DNA of 64,000 nucleotides, taken from the NCBI RefSeq assembly GCF_001590925.1, contig NZ_BCTU01000029.1, positions 1 through 64,000 on the forward strand. Direction: 5' to 3'. Numbering within the stretch: the first letter of the stretch is position 1; each line of letters opens with the position of its first letter. Shown in pieces: positions 1 to 10,657 of this stretch. This DNA comes from Serratia plymuthica NBRC 102599 (lineage in GTDB: Bacteria > Pseudomonadota > Gammaproteobacteria > Enterobacterales > Enterobacteriaceae). The position numbers and the translations under genes were made by a program. The notes under the pieces were generated by a model that was given only the letters and a program-made list of their open reading frames with translations, was not told where the DNA came from and made no database searches.

Positions 1-560
1 ACTGGGGTGTAGTCAATTAAACCATTCTGGACTGCATATCGCATTATCGCGGTGGTTCGCTGTTGCAGGCGTGCTGCTACTTCCAGACGCCCTGAAGCCT
101 CAACGACCTTGATCGGAACGAGTAGATCCTTTGTTTTAAGCTCAACAATTTTTCTCTTACCTATTGAGGAGAAAAGGTTGTCTTCAAGACTTTTAAGAAC
201 TCGTTCGCTGTGAGAAGGAGACCATCTCCGATTACATGCGGTATGCCAGTCTCTCGCTATAGCTTCAAAGGTAAATGCTTCACTTTGTTCAATCTTGTCG
301 GATTTTTTCTTTTCTGAGGGATCGATACCAACAGATACCAACTTTTTGGCTTCATCTCTTTTTCTACGAGCTTCGCCAAGTGTGACCGTTGGATAAACAC
401 CTAATGCCAGAATCTTTTGCTTACCATCAAAGCGATACTGTAAACGCCAGTATTTTGAGCCATTGGGGTTGATTAGCAGGTGCATACCCTGACCATCAGT
501 CAGTTTAAAGGGTTTATCTGAGGGTTTGGTTGTTCGAACTTTGATATCAGTGAGCGCCAT
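1..560 (-). CDS. Tyrosine recombinase (P4-type island integrase), truncated by window edge
   Basis: The frame opens at an ATG whose first base is 560 and runs off the window at base 1, so only about 186 N-terminal residues are visible. They begin MALTDIKVRTTKPSDKPFKL, followed by LTDGQGMHLLINPNGSKYW and an LGVYPTVTLGEARRKRDEA stretch. This is the usual N-terminal domain of P4-like integrases, and the start of the core-binding domain follows (AFTFEAIARDWH). The catalytic Arg/His/Tyr residues lie outside the window. The gene reads away from the tRNA-Leu whose 3' end is 190 bases off, the standard arrangement for an island integrated in a tRNA 3' end. It probably catalyses integration and excision of the element beyond the left edge. 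Family assignment is firm; activity cannot be judged. Confidence 0.9.
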   Translation of the reverse strand, partial: MALTDIKVRTTKPSDKPFKLTDGQGMHLLINPNGSKYWRLQYRFDGKQKILALGVYPTVTLGEARRKRDEAKKLVSVGIDPSEKKKSDKIEQSEAFTFEAIARDWHTACNRRWSPSHSERVLKSLEDNLFSSIGKRKIVELKTKDLLVPIKVVEASGRLEVAARLQQRTTAIMRYAVQNGLIDYTP

Positions 561-712
561 CAGTTGATAACTCCATTGTTGGTATCAAAATCAATCGAAC
601 CGAAGATACCACCAGTTATACCATCATTTGTTGGTATATGTGGATAGATGTGAGTGGACGTCAAGAGACATATAGCAGGGGGGAAACAGCGTAACTGCTG
701 GATTTTAGAGAC

Positions 713-735
713 AAAAAAAGACGTCAATAGACGTC
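713..735 (-). terminator. Rho-independent terminator after tRNA-Leu
   Basis: On the minus strand two GACGTC blocks (each its own complement) separated by TATT form a 6-bp hairpin followed by seven T. It lies 15 bases past the tRNA CCA end and would stop the tRNA transcript before the integrase gene. Confidence 0.7.
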
Positions 736-749
736 GATTTTGTACTATT

Positions 750-834
750 TGGTGCCGAAGGCCGGACTCGAACCGGCACGTATCTCTACGGTTGATTTTG
801 AATCAACTGCGTCTACCGATTTCGCCACTTCGGC
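750..834 (-). tRNA. leuX: tRNA-Leu (anticodon CAA)
   Basis: The minus strand reads GCCGAAGTGGCGAAATCGG at the 5' end, has a long variable arm, a GGTTCGAGTCC T-arm and an encoded CCA end. The acceptor stem GCCGAAG pairs with CTTCGGC. The anticodon loop TTCAAAA gives CAA, which decodes UUG. The sequence is nearly that of E. coli leuX, a classic integration hot spot for P4-type islands, and an integrase follows its 3' end. The neighbour on the other side is lptG, in line with the E. coli 97 minute region. Confidence 0.96.
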
Positions 835-863
835 ACTGCAAGTAGTATGCGGAAAACGGGTGA

Positions 864-891
864 ATTATACCTTTCAGCGATCCGCATGCAA
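864..891 (-). promoter_or_regulatory. sigma-70 promoter for tRNA-Leu
   Basis: On the minus strand TTGCAT (886-891) and a perfect TATAAT (864-869) are separated by 16 bp. The predicted start lies about 23 bases upstream of the mature tRNA 5' end, a normal leader length for a tRNA gene. Confidence 0.7.
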
Positions 892-1034
892 CACTTATCC
901 GTTGTTCAATGAGTTAAGTGCTGAAAAAATCGTCGCTGGGGTCACATTGTGCCCATTTTGCGGGTGCAGCATGCAGCGCACCAACGTCTACCCCCACCGT
1001 AACCACGCTCCTCGCCCCGCCAGGCGCCAGAAAC

Positions 1035-1066
1035 AAAAAAGGCGCAACCCAATGGCTACGCCTTCT
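1035..1066 (-). terminator. Terminator downstream of lptG
   Basis: Minus-strand AAGGCG and CGCCTT arms around a 14-base loop are followed by a T-run (seen as aaaaaa at 1035-1040). It lies 20 bases beyond the lptG stop and is probably the end of the lptFG transcript. Confidence 0.6.
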
Positions 1067-1085
1067 TAAACTGCCCGTAATGGCG

Positions 1086-2156
1086 CTACTTGCGTTTTAG
1101 CAGCATATACACGCTGATCAGCAGGAACAGCATGCTCGGCAGCAGCGCGCCCAGCACCGGCGGCATGTTGTACACCAGGCTCAGCGGGCCGAAGATCTGG
1201 TCCAGCACGTAGAACAGGAACCCGAAGCTGATGCCGGTCACCACGCGCACGCCCATCGGCACGCTGCGCAGCGGCCCGAAGATGAACGACAGCGCCATCA
1301 GCATCATCACCGCCACAGAGAGCGGCGAGAACACCTTGCTCCACATGTTCAGCTGGTAGCGGTTAGCTTCCTGGCCGCTCTGCTTCAGGTACTTCACGTA
1401 GTTGTGCAGGCCGCTGATGGAGAGTGAGGTTGGGTCCAGCGCCACCACGCCCAGTTTGTCCGGGGTGAGGTTGGTTTTCCATTCGCCGGTCAAGGTTTGG
1501 GTGCCGGTGACCTGTTTTTCGTTGGTCAGGTCGGAAGTATCCACCTGCGAAAGCTTCCACACGCCGTCTTCAAAGCTGGCGGTGGCGGCATAGCGCACCG
1601 TCTCCAGCCTGCGCTGGTCGTTGAAATGGTAGATGTTGACGCCGGAAAGTTCTTTCTCGCCCGCCACGCGCTCGATGTAGATGAAGTCGTTTCCGTCCTT
1701 CGCCCACAGGCCGTTTTTGGTGGAAAGCAGCGAACCGCCGTACATCTGCTGCGCACGGTAGTTGCGCGCCATCTGGTCGCCCTGCGGCGCCACCCACTCG
1801 CCAATCGCCATGGTCAGCAGCACCAGCGGGATAGCGGTTTTCATCACCGAGCCGGCGATCTGCATGCGGGTAAAACCGGAAGCCTGCATCACCACCAGTT
1901 CACTGCGCGTCGCCAGTTGCCCCAGGCCGAGCAGAGCGCCCAGCAGGGCCGCCATCGGGAAGAACGTCTCGATGTCCTTCGGCACGCTCAGCAGGGTAAA
2001 CATCCCAGCGCTCAGCGCCGAGTAGTCGCCCTGGCCCACTTTGCGCAGCTGATCGACGAACTTGATGATGCCGGAAAGCGACACCAGCATGAACAGCGTC
2101 ATGATGATGGTGTTGAAAATCGTCTTACCGATATATCGGTCTAAAACGCCAAACAT
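1086..2156 (-). CDS. lptG: LPS export ABC transporter permease LptG
   Basis: LptG is an inner-membrane subunit of the LptB2FGC machine that extracts lipopolysaccharide from the inner membrane and pushes it along the LptA bridge to the outer membrane. The protein is 356 residues (E. coli 360). It starts MFGVLDRYIGKTIFNTIIMT, with three N-terminal hydrophobic segments (about 12-35, 60-80, 100-120), a periplasmic beta-jellyroll domain (about 130-265) and three C-terminal segments ending MLFLLISVYMLLKRK. Longer upstream in-frame starts exist, but the ATG at 2156 matches the family N-terminus and overlaps the lptF stop (TGATG), implying translational coupling. The gene is essential in relatives, and nothing looks damaged. 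Confidence 0.97.
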   Translation of the reverse strand: MFGVLDRYIGKTIFNTIIMTLFMLVSLSGIIKFVDQLRKVGQGDYSALSAGMFTLLSVPKDIETFFPMAALLGALLGLGQLATRSELVVMQASGFTRMQIAGSVMKTAIPLVLLTMAIGEWVAPQGDQMARNYRAQQMYGGSLLSTKNGLWAKDGNDFIYIERVAGEKELSGVNIYHFNDQRRLETVRYAATASFEDGVWKLSQVDTSDLTNEKQVTGTQTLTGEWKTNLTPDKLGVVALDPTSLSISGLHNYVKYLKQSGQEANRYQLNMWSKVFSPLSVAVMMLMALSFIFGPLRSVPMGVRVVTGISFGFLFYVLDQIFGPLSLVYNMPPVLGALLPSMLFLLISVYMLLKRK

Positions 2157-3250
2157 CAGGCCGCTCCTCTCAGGCGTGCGCGCAGCTTGCGCATCGGCAC
2201 GGTATCCCACAGGTTTAGCGCCAGCGCGATCGCGAAGTACGCCGCGTTGACCACCCACAGCCAGATCATCGGATCCAGCTTGCCTTTGCCGCCGTTAGAG
2301 CGCAGCGAGGTCTGCAGCAGGAAGAAAATCAAATACAGCAGGATGGCCGGCAGCATGCTCAGCACGCGGCCCTGGCGTGGGTTCACCACGCTGAGCGGCA
2401 CCACCAGCAGCGCCATAATGGCCACGGACAGCACCAGCGTCAGGCGCCAGTGGAACTCGGCGCGCGCGTCCGGGTCATCCGACTGCCACAGCGCCTGCAT
2501 CGACATCTGTTCGGCCTGGTTGCCGTCAATAGCGACCGCACGGTGGCCCACCACGGCTTTATAATCGTTGAAATCGGTAATGCGGAAGTCACGCAGCAAC
2601 GCGGTGCCCTCAAAGCGGGTGCCCTTGTCGAGCGTCACCACCTGCGAGCCGTCTTTCATTTGGTTGATCTTGCCGCGCTCGGCCACCACCACGGAAGGGC
2701 GCTGGTTGCCGTTCGGCCGCAGTTGCGCCAGGAACACGTCGTTGAAAGTGCTGCCCTTGACGTTGCCGATAAACAGCACGGCGTTGCCGTCTTGCGAGGG
2801 TTTGAACTGCCCTTCCGCCAGGCCGGCGATGCTCGGGTTGGCTTTCGCCTCGCTGATCACCACGTCCTGATAACGGGAGGCCACCGGGCCGGCCCAGAAC
2901 ACGTTTACCGCCGCCACGGCGGAGGTGATTAGCGCCAGCACCATCGCGGCAATGATCAGGGTGCGTTTACCCAGCCCGCAGGCGTGCATAACGGTGATTT
3001 CGCTGTCGGTGTACAACCGCCCAAGCGTCATCAACAAGCCGAGAAACAGGCTTAATGGCAGGATTAGCTGCGCCATCTTCGGCACACCCAATGCAAGCAG
3101 TGAAAGGACTAAATTTGTCGGGACATTGCCGTCCACCGCATCGCCTAACACCTTGACCAGGTTCTGACAAAAGAAGATCAGAAGCAGGATGAAAAGGATC
3201 GCGATTTGGCTCTTTAGCGTTTCCCGTACCAGATATCTTATGATGATCAC
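2156..3250 (-). CDS. lptF: LPS export ABC transporter permease LptF
   Basis: LptF is the partner permease of LptG in the LptB2FGC lipopolysaccharide extractor. The 364-residue protein (E. coli 366) begins with a GTG codon at 3250 giving [M]IIIRYLVRETLKSQ, the conserved family start. An in-frame ATG 29 codons further upstream would add an unrelated hydrophilic stretch and is rejected. Hydrophobic segments flank a periplasmic jellyroll domain (about 125-265), as in the family. It is the first gene of lptFG. The 281-base gap to the divergent pepA must hold both promoters. No precise promoter elements for lptF were assigned. Confidence 0.96.
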   Translation of the reverse strand: MIIIRYLVRETLKSQIAILFILLLIFFCQNLVKVLGDAVDGNVPTNLVLSLLALGVPKMAQLILPLSLFLGLLMTLGRLYTDSEITVMHACGLGKRTLIIAAMVLALITSAVAAVNVFWAGPVASRYQDVVISEAKANPSIAGLAEGQFKPSQDGNAVLFIGNVKGSTFNDVFLAQLRPNGNQRPSVVVAERGKINQMKDGSQVVTLDKGTRFEGTALLRDFRITDFNDYKAVVGHRAVAIDGNQAEQMSMQALWQSDDPDARAEFHWRLTLVLSVAIMALLVVPLSVVNPRQGRVLSMLPAILLYLIFFLLQTSLRSNGGKGKLDPMIWLWVVNAAYFAIALALNLWDTVPMRKLRARLRGAA

Positions 3251-3516
3251 GCTTATTACGCCTGTGAAAACTTGTCTTTTTGCAGGAAAATCGATAGTTT
3301 CATCGCTAATCCGCCATTTATTCTCATCATATGGCAACCGTCATAGCTAAAATAGTATTACAACATCTAGCATTTGGGTGTCCTATAGGAACTTGCCTAT
3401 AGTCGCCAAAACAGAGCAATTTACGCCGTTCAGGTTAACATAGTTAGTTAACTCAATGGCGGGAGTTCATTACGGAGTTGGGTCATTCTAGCCGTAGCTT
3501 CCGCCTTTGTCTTTAA

Positions 3517-5043
<1,527 letters not shown>

Positions 5044-5072
5044 ATCTGAGCGGTAATTCAGGTATAATCCCG

Positions 5073-5107
5073 AGGGGCACAGCATGCTGTGCCCCTACAT
5101 TTTTTTA
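5073..5107 (+). terminator. Strong palindrome plus T-run between pepA and holC
   Basis: A perfect inverted repeat, AGGGGCAC/AGCATGCT/GTGCCCCT (5073-5096), is followed by TACATTTTTTT. It can act as an intrinsic terminator or attenuator inside the pepA-holC-valS operon. The palindrome resembles other GCATGC-centred palindromes in this window, for example at 23179-23198. A TATAAT (5063-5068) just upstream could be a minus-10 element but has no convincing minus-35. Confidence 0.5.
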
Positions 5108-5125
5108 TAGGCAGCGGTGAATCAG

Positions 5126-5578
5126 ATGATCAAGCAGGCAACGTTCTATCTTATTGAACACGCGGAACCGGCAGGCGCGCTCAGCGCGCATGAGGCCGTG
5201 GCCTGCGCCGTTGCCGCCGAACGTTGGCGTTCCGGCAAGCGGGTGTTGATCGCCTGCGAGAGCCAGGAACAGGCCCAGCGGCTGGACGAAGCGCTGTGGC
5301 AGCGCGATCCGCACCAGTTCGTGCCGCACAACCTGGCCGGCGAAGGCCCGCACTACGGCGCGCCGGTAGAATTGTGCTGGCCCGGCAAACGCGGCAACTC
5401 CCCACGGGATCTGCTGATCGCCCTGCTGCCGCAGTTTGCAGATTTTGCTACTGCTTTCCATGAAGTGGTAGACTTCGTCCCTTACGAAGACACCCTGAAA
5501 CAGTTGGCGCGCGACCGATATAAAGCCTATCGCAGCGTCGGCTTCCATTTGACCACGGCAACGCCGCCAACTCACTGA
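5126..5578 (+). CDS. holC: DNA polymerase III subunit chi
   Basis: HolC (chi) is the clamp-loader accessory subunit that, with psi (HolD), links the replicase to single-stranded-DNA-binding protein. The product is 150 residues from the ATG at 5126 (E. coli 147). Conserved family segments are [44 protein letters not shown] and [13 protein letters not shown] three codons upstream (5117) is an alternative start, but the ATG has the better GGTGA ribosome site. The gene lies between pepA and valS, 13 bases before valS, and is probably cotranscribed. The last 10 residues differ from E. coli, as is common for chi. Confidence 0.95.
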   Translation: MIKQATFYLIEHAEPAGALSAHEAVACAVAAERWRSGKRVLIACESQEQAQRLDEALWQRDPHQFVPHNLAGEGPHYGAPVELCWPGKRGNSPRDLLIALLPQFADFATAFHEVVDFVPYEDTLKQLARDRYKAYRSVGFHLTTATPPTH

Positions 5579-5591
5579 ACAACGATATAAA

Positions 5592-8483
5592 ATGGAAAAG
5601 ACAAACAGTCATCTCGATACCGCATACGACCCGAAAGAGATCGAACAGAAGCTGTACGATCACTGGGAAAACCAGGGTTACTTCAAGCCAAACGGCGATA
5701 CCAGCCAGGAAAGCTTCTGCATCATGATCCCGCCGCCGAACGTCACCGGCAGCCTGCACATGGGCCATGCCTTCCAGCAGACCATCATGGACACCATGAT
5801 CCGCTACCAGCGCATGCAGGGGAAAAACACCCTGTGGCAGGCCGGTACCGACCATGCCGGTATCGCTACCCAGATGGTGGTTGAGCGCAAGATCGCCGCA
5901 GAAGAAAACAAAACCCGCCATGACTATGGCCGCGACGCGTTCATCGACAAAATCTGGCAGTGGAAAGCGGAATCCGGCGGCACCATCACCCGCCAGATGC
6001 GCCGTCTGGGCAACTCCGTCGACTGGGAGCGTGAGCGCTTCACCATGGACGAAGGCCTGTCCAACGCGGTACGCGAAGTGTTTGTCCGCCTGCACAAAGA
6101 AGATCTGATCTACCGCGGCAAGCGCCTGGTGAACTGGGATCCGAAACTGCGCACCGCCATCTCCGATCTGGAAGTGGAAAACCGCGAGTCCAAAGGCTCG
6201 ATGTGGCACCTGCGCTACCCGCTGGCCGACGGCGCCAAAACCGCCGAAGGCAAAGACTATCTGGTGGTCGCCACCACCCGTCCGGAAACCGTGCTCGGTG
6301 ATACCGGCGTGGCGGTGAACCCGGAAGATCCGCGCTACAAAGACCTTATCGGCAAAGAAATCATTCTGCCGCTGGTTGGCCGCCGCATCCGCATCGTCGG
6401 CGACGAACACGCCGATATGGAAAAAGGCACCGGCTGCGTGAAAATCACCCCGGCGCACGACTTTAACGACTACGAAGTCGGTAAACGTCACGGCCTGCCG
6501 ATGATCAACATCCTGACTTTCGACGGCGATATCCGCCAGGAAGCGGAAGTGTTCAACACGCTCGGCGAAATCTGCACCGACTACTGCAACGAAATTCCGG
6601 CCCAATACCGTGGCCTGGAGCGTTTCGCGGCGCGTAAAGCGGTGGTTGCCGCCTTTGAAGAGCTTGGTTTACTGGAAGAGATCAAACCGCACGACCTGAC
6701 GGTGCCTTACGGCGACCGCGGCGGCGTGGTGATCGAGCCGATGCTGACCGACCAATGGTACGTGCGCACTGCGCCGCTGGCGAAAGTGGCGGTGGAAGCC
6801 GTTGAGCAAGGCGAAATTCAGTTCGTGCCGAAGCAGTACGAAAACATGTACTTCAGTTGGATGCGCGACATTCAGGACTGGTGCATCTCCCGTCAGCTGT
6901 GGTGGGGCCACCGCATTCCGGCCTGGTATGACGTGAACGGCAAAGTCTACGTTGGCCGCAGCGAAGAAGAAGTGCGCAGCGAAAACAACCTGGGCGCCGA
7001 CGTGGTGCTGAACCAGGACGAAGATGTGCTGGACACCTGGTTCTCTTCCGGCCTGTGGACCTTCTCTACTCTGGGCTGGCCAGAGCAGACCGACGCGCTG
7101 AAAACCTTCCACCCGACCAGCGTGATGGTCAGCGGCTTCGACATCATCTTCTTCTGGATTGCGCGCATGATCATGCTGACCATGCACTTCATGAAGGACG
7201 AAAACGGCAAGCCGCAAGTTCCGTTCAAGACGGTCTACATGACTGGCCTGATCCGCGACGACGAAGGGCAGAAAATGTCCAAGTCGAAAGGCAACGTGAT
7301 CGATCCGCTGGACATGGTTGACGGCATCTCGCTGGAAGATCTGCTGGAAAAACGTACCGGTAACATGATGCAGCCGCAGCTGGCGGAAAAAATCCGCAAG
7401 CGCACCGAGAAGCAGTTCCCGAACGGTATCGAACCGCACGGCACCGACGCCCTGCGCTTCACCCTGGCGGCGCTGGCCTCTACCGGCCGTGACATCAACT
7501 GGGACATGAAACGCCTGGAAGGCTACCGCAACTTCTGTAACAAGCTGTGGAACGCCAGTCGCTTTGTGCTGATGAACGCGGAAAATCAAGACTGCGGCTT
7601 CAACGGCGGCGAGAAAGTGCTGTCGCTGGCGGACCGCTGGATCCTGGCCGAATTCAACCGCACAGTGAAGGCTTACCGCGAAGCGCTGGATACCTATCGC
7701 TTCGATCTGGCCGCCAACATTCTGTATGAATTCACCTGGAACCAGTTCTGCGACTGGTATCTGGAGCTGACCAAGCCGGTGGTGAGCAACGGCAGCGAAG
7801 CGGAACAGCGCGGCACCCGCCACACGCTGATCACCGTGCTGGAAGCCCTGCTGCGCCTGGCGCACCCGGTGATCCCGTTCATTACCGAAACCATCTGGCA
7901 GCGCGTGAAAACCCTGACCGGCGAAACCGCAGCTGCTCTTCAAAACGAAAGCATCATGCTGCAGCCGTTCCCAGAGTACGACGCCGCGCTGGAAGACACG
8001 CAGGCACTGAACGACCTGGAGTGGATCAAGCAGGCGATCACCGCGGTGCGTAACATCCGCGCCGAGATGAACATCGCCCCAAGCAAACAGCTGGACGTGC
8101 TGCTGCGCAACTGCAACGCCGACGCCCAGCGCCGCGTGCAGGAGAACCAGAGCTTTATCGAGCGTCTGGCGCGCCTGGCGTCCATCACCCTGCTGCCTGC
8201 GGGCGAGAAAGGCCCGTTATCGGTCACCAAACTGGTGGACGGTGCCGAGTTGCTGATCCCTATGGCCGGCTTTATCGATAAAGACGCTGAAATCGCGCGT
8301 CTGTCGAAAGAGATGGGCAAGCTGGATGCGGAAATCGCCTCGATCGAAGGCAAGCTGTCGAACGAAGGCTTTGTGGCGCGCGCACCGGAAGCGGTCGTCG
8401 CTAAAGAGCGTGAGCGTCTGGCGGCCTGCAAAGAAGGCAAAGTGAAACTGCAAGAGCAGCAGGCGAGCATCGCCGCGCTGTAA
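5592..8483 (+). CDS. valS: Valyl-tRNA synthetase
   Basis: ValS charges tRNA-Val with valine and edits mischarged threonine. The 963-residue class I synthetase (E. coli 951) has the ATP-binding HIGH-type motif in [13 protein letters not shown] (about residues 48-58) and KMSKS in [10 protein letters not shown] (about 561-565). It also has the CP1 editing domain with [15 protein letters not shown], a tRNA-binding anticodon domain, and a C-terminal coiled-coil arm ([20 protein letters not shown]). It lies 13 bases after holC, and a strong terminator follows the stop. It appears intact and essential. Confidence 0.98.
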   Translation: MEKTNSHLDTAYDPKEIEQKLYDHWENQGYFKPNGDTSQESFCIMIPPPNVTGSLHMGHAFQQTIMDTMIRYQRMQGKNTLWQAGTDHAGIATQMVVERKIAAEENKTRHDYGRDAFIDKIWQWKAESGGTITRQMRRLGNSVDWERERFTMDEGLSNAVREVFVRLHKEDLIYRGKRLVNWDPKLRTAISDLEVENRESKGSMWHLRYPLADGAKTAEGKDYLVVATTRPETVLGDTGVAVNPEDPRYKDLIGKEIILPLVGRRIRIVGDEHADMEKGTGCVKITPAHDFNDYEVGKRHGLPMINILTFDGDIRQEAEVFNTLGEICTDYCNEIPAQYRGLERFAARKAVVAAFEELGLLEEIKPHDLTVPYGDRGGVVIEPMLTDQWYVRTAPLAKVAVEAVEQGEIQFVPKQYENMYFSWMRDIQDWCISRQLWWGHRIPAWYDVNGKVYVGRSEEEVRSENNLGADVVLNQDEDVLDTWFSSGLWTFSTLGWPEQTDALKTFHPTSVMVSGFDIIFFWIARMIMLTMHFMKDENGKPQVPFKTVYMTGLIRDDEGQKMSKSKGNVIDPLDMVDGISLEDLLEKRTGNMMQPQLAEKIRKRTEKQFPNGIEPHGTDALRFTLAALASTGRDINWDMKRLEGYRNFCNKLWNASRFVLMNAENQDCGFNGGEKVLSLADRWILAEFNRTVKAYREALDTYRFDLAANILYEFTWNQFCDWYLELTKPVVSNGSEAEQRGTRHTLITVLEALLRLAHPVIPFITETIWQRVKTLTGETAAALQNESIMLQPFPEYDAALEDTQALNDLEWIKQAITAVRNIRAEMNIAPSKQLDVLLRNCNADAQRRVQENQSFIERLARLASITLLPAGEKGPLSVTKLVDGAELLIPMAGFIDKDAEIARLSKEMGKLDAEIASIEGKLSNEGFVARAPEAVVAKERERLAACKEGKVKLQEQQASIAAL

Positions 8484-8510
8484 TCTGTCGGTTCGCTGCA
8501 ACAGCTGAAA

Positions 8511-8538
8511 ACAGCGGGGTTCTCCCCGCTGTTTTTTT
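8511..8538 (+). terminator. Rho-independent terminator of the pepA-holC-valS operon
   Basis: A 9-bp stem ACAGCGGGG / CCCCGCTGT with a 4-base loop is followed by seven T. It starts 27 bases after the valS stop codon. Confidence 0.9.
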
Positions 8539-8674
8539 ATCGCCGTTGCATCCGCCCCGGTATAGATGTTATTACAAGGTATTAATGCCGCATGGACGCC
8601 GCCGAGATATAAACCCGGCGCCTTTTGTGCTGCGATAAAAAACGTGGTCCCAGTAATTTATGGCGAGTGTAAAC

Positions 8675-9178
8675 ATGACAACAGCAACCCCAGTGCGTCT
8701 TCTGGTGCGCCCAATAACGGTTGACGACAATGCCGCTATTGCTAACGTCATTCGCGAAGTCTCCGCCGAGCACGGTTTGACGGCGGATAAAGGCTATACC
8801 GTTTCCGACCCCAATCTGGACGTCTTGTATCAACTCTACAGCCTGCCGCGCAGCGCTTATTGGGTGATAGAAGTCGACGGTCAGATTGCCGGCGGCGGCG
8901 GCGTTGCCCCGCTGCAAGGCGGTGATGACGATATTTGCGAATTACAGAAAATGTATTTTCTGCCGGTTTTGCGCGGCAAGGGCCTGGCGAAACGCCTGGC
9001 GTTGCAGGCGCTGGAGTTTGCCCGTCAACAGGGCTTCCGCTGTTGTTATTTAGAAACCACCGCCAGCCTGACGCAGGCTATCGGGCTGTATGAGCATCTG
9101 GGCTTCGAACACATCGACTGCGCCATGGGCACCACCGGCCACGTCGACTGCGAAGTGACCATGCTGAAAACGCTTTAA
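8675..9178 (+). CDS. aaaT: GNAT L-amino acid N-acetyltransferase AaaT (YjgM)
   Basis: This is a member of the YjgM/AaaT family, shown in E. coli to N-acetylate methionine and phenylalanine with acetyl-CoA. Family blocks visible are [38 protein letters not shown], the acetyl-CoA loop [12 protein letters not shown], and [15 protein letters not shown] near the C-terminus. The ATG at 8675 gives 167 residues, exactly the E. coli length, with the same distance to the conserved DN. An ATG five codons upstream (8660) is possible but lacks a ribosome site. The gene sits between valS and miaE, as in related genomes. Confidence 0.93.
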   Translation: MTTATPVRLLVRPITVDDNAAIANVIREVSAEHGLTADKGYTVSDPNLDVLYQLYSLPRSAYWVIEVDGQIAGGGGVAPLQGGDDDICELQKMYFLPVLRGKGLAKRLALQALEFARQQGFRCCYLETTASLTQAIGLYEHLGFEHIDCAMGTTGHVDCEVTMLKTL

Positions 9179-9244
9179 TCTGGCTTCTGGGCGGGGGGCG
9201 AAGATGTTCGTCCCCTGTCATGGCAAGCGCCGCATGCGCTGGCG

Positions 9245-10255
9245 CTACTCAGAGGCCCGCACTTTTCCCCTCATCCCCCCGCTTTTGATAGCTACCTCAA
9301 TCCGGCTCAGCACCAGGCTGGTAAGGTACGACACCAGGATCAACAGCAGCAGCACCAGCGGCGTATAACGCGGCGCAAAAATCAGTTTCTGAGTGAAGTA
9401 ATAGCAGTAGAAGCTGTGGGTCAGCCACATGTACATCGAATGTTTGCCCAGCTCAACCACCGCCTTGTTCACCCTGCTGCCCAGCCCGTCGGCGGTTTTC
9501 ATCATCGCGATGATAAACAACGGCGTCACCAGCAGCAGCCCCGGATTATGGGCGACGATAAACACCGCCACAGTCACCACCAGCAAGATCAACGGATGGG
9601 TGCGGCCCAACGTATCAATCAGCTTCGCCAACCACGAGTCTGCCGGGGCCCGCTGGGTACGGCCAAACACCATGCCAAAACCAAAAGGCAGCAGCCAGGT
9701 GCAATACTCGATGAGCACCTGCGGCGCCCAAGGGAAATACTGCAATCCCCTGCCGCACAGCGCCGCCGCAAACAGCACGCCCAGCAAGGTCGTCGTATTC
9801 AGTTTCGACAGCAGCGGCAGCGAGAGCACATACAGAACATAAAGTTTGAAGAACCACCACTCGCTGTTGTAGGTGGATTTGAGGCCAATCAGGTTTTCGA
9901 TAAACAGCGACGGCGAAAGGGAATATCTTTCACCCGGAAAGAAAATAATGCCGATCGGCACAAAGATAAACAACACTATCCAGTAGCTGATATATAAATT
10001 CTTCAGCTTGCCCCAGATATATTTAAAAGAAATGTCTTTTTTAAGTGAAAAACCGTAACCGGACAAGAACAGGAACATCGACACGCAAATCTTGCCGAAC
10101 AGGCCAAGATACATCTCAATATTTATCCCGCTAACGATATAATATACCGGAATATCAGGGCTAATTCGGTCTGGATAGGCGAACAGGTGGTGGACCAACA
10201 TCAGAATGATGGCAATCCCTTTTAAATAATTAGACTTATTAATTGAAATTTCCAT
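9245..10255 (-). CDS. Acyltransferase family 3 membrane protein (OafA/OatA type)
   Basis: The product is a 336-residue polytopic protein, predicted to transfer acetyl or other acyl groups onto surface glycans or similar acceptors across the inner membrane. It has about ten hydrophobic segments from residue 10 to the end and the family features LKGIAIILMLVHHLF (with the His-His pair) near the N-terminus and SMFLFLSGYGFSL. The ATG at 10255 (MEISINKSN) is preferred over a TTG nine codons upstream. The N-terminal half is AT-richer than the C-terminal half. No glycan operon surrounds it, so the acceptor is unknown. It interrupts the conserved aaaT-miaE neighbourhood together with the next gene. 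Confidence 0.8.
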   Translation of the reverse strand: MEISINKSNYLKGIAIILMLVHHLFAYPDRISPDIPVYYIVSGINIEMYLGLFGKICVSMFLFLSGYGFSLKKDISFKYIWGKLKNLYISYWIVLFIFVPIGIIFFPGERYSLSPSLFIENLIGLKSTYNSEWWFFKLYVLYVLSLPLLSKLNTTTLLGVLFAAALCGRGLQYFPWAPQVLIEYCTWLLPFGFGMVFGRTQRAPADSWLAKLIDTLGRTHPLILLVVTVAVFIVAHNPGLLLVTPLFIIAMMKTADGLGSRVNKAVVELGKHSMYMWLTHSFYCYYFTQKLIFAPRYTPLVLLLLILVSYLTSLVLSRIEVAIKSGGMRGKVRASE

Positions 10256-10657
10256 ATTTCTTAATATATTATCCGCTAACAAGTGTCGTCATCATATAGC
10301 AGCCCCACTTCCCTGACACTTTCTTTCTAATCAGATTAATCCCATATTTAATTTCCCGGTAAAAAACAAAGGCACAGCGATTTTATTAACGCGTTTCTCC
10401 CGCTCTCGTTACCGTTTTTTGCTGTCCCACGGCCCCAAAACCCTGCCCGAAGCGACGCACGCATAATCATTAACATGGTCATATTTTAATTTATTTATAT
10501 AAAAACAATAAAATCAAATACATAAAAACAAATCAAAAATCAATTGTCATCTTTTTTGTGATATTCATTAACAAATTAACGATTACAAATTGACCTCTTG
10601 CCACCTTGCGATACTCTGCCCTGACAGGCTTATGCCGCACTCGCACGGGGAACAGTC
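10256..10657. other. AT-rich divergent intergenic region
   Basis: These 402 bases lie between two divergently transcribed accessory genes. The segment 10480-10580 is very rich in A and T (runs such as aaaaacaataaaatcaaat), typical of curved DNA bound by H-NS, and probably carries both promoters. I see no RNA gene, convincing operator or further reading frame. Confidence 0.5.

Noticed and set aside
2157-2258. Longer LptG form starting about 34 codons upstream
   Set aside because: The extension reads lptF sequence in another frame, and the ATG at 2156 matches the family N-terminus and overlaps the lptF stop.
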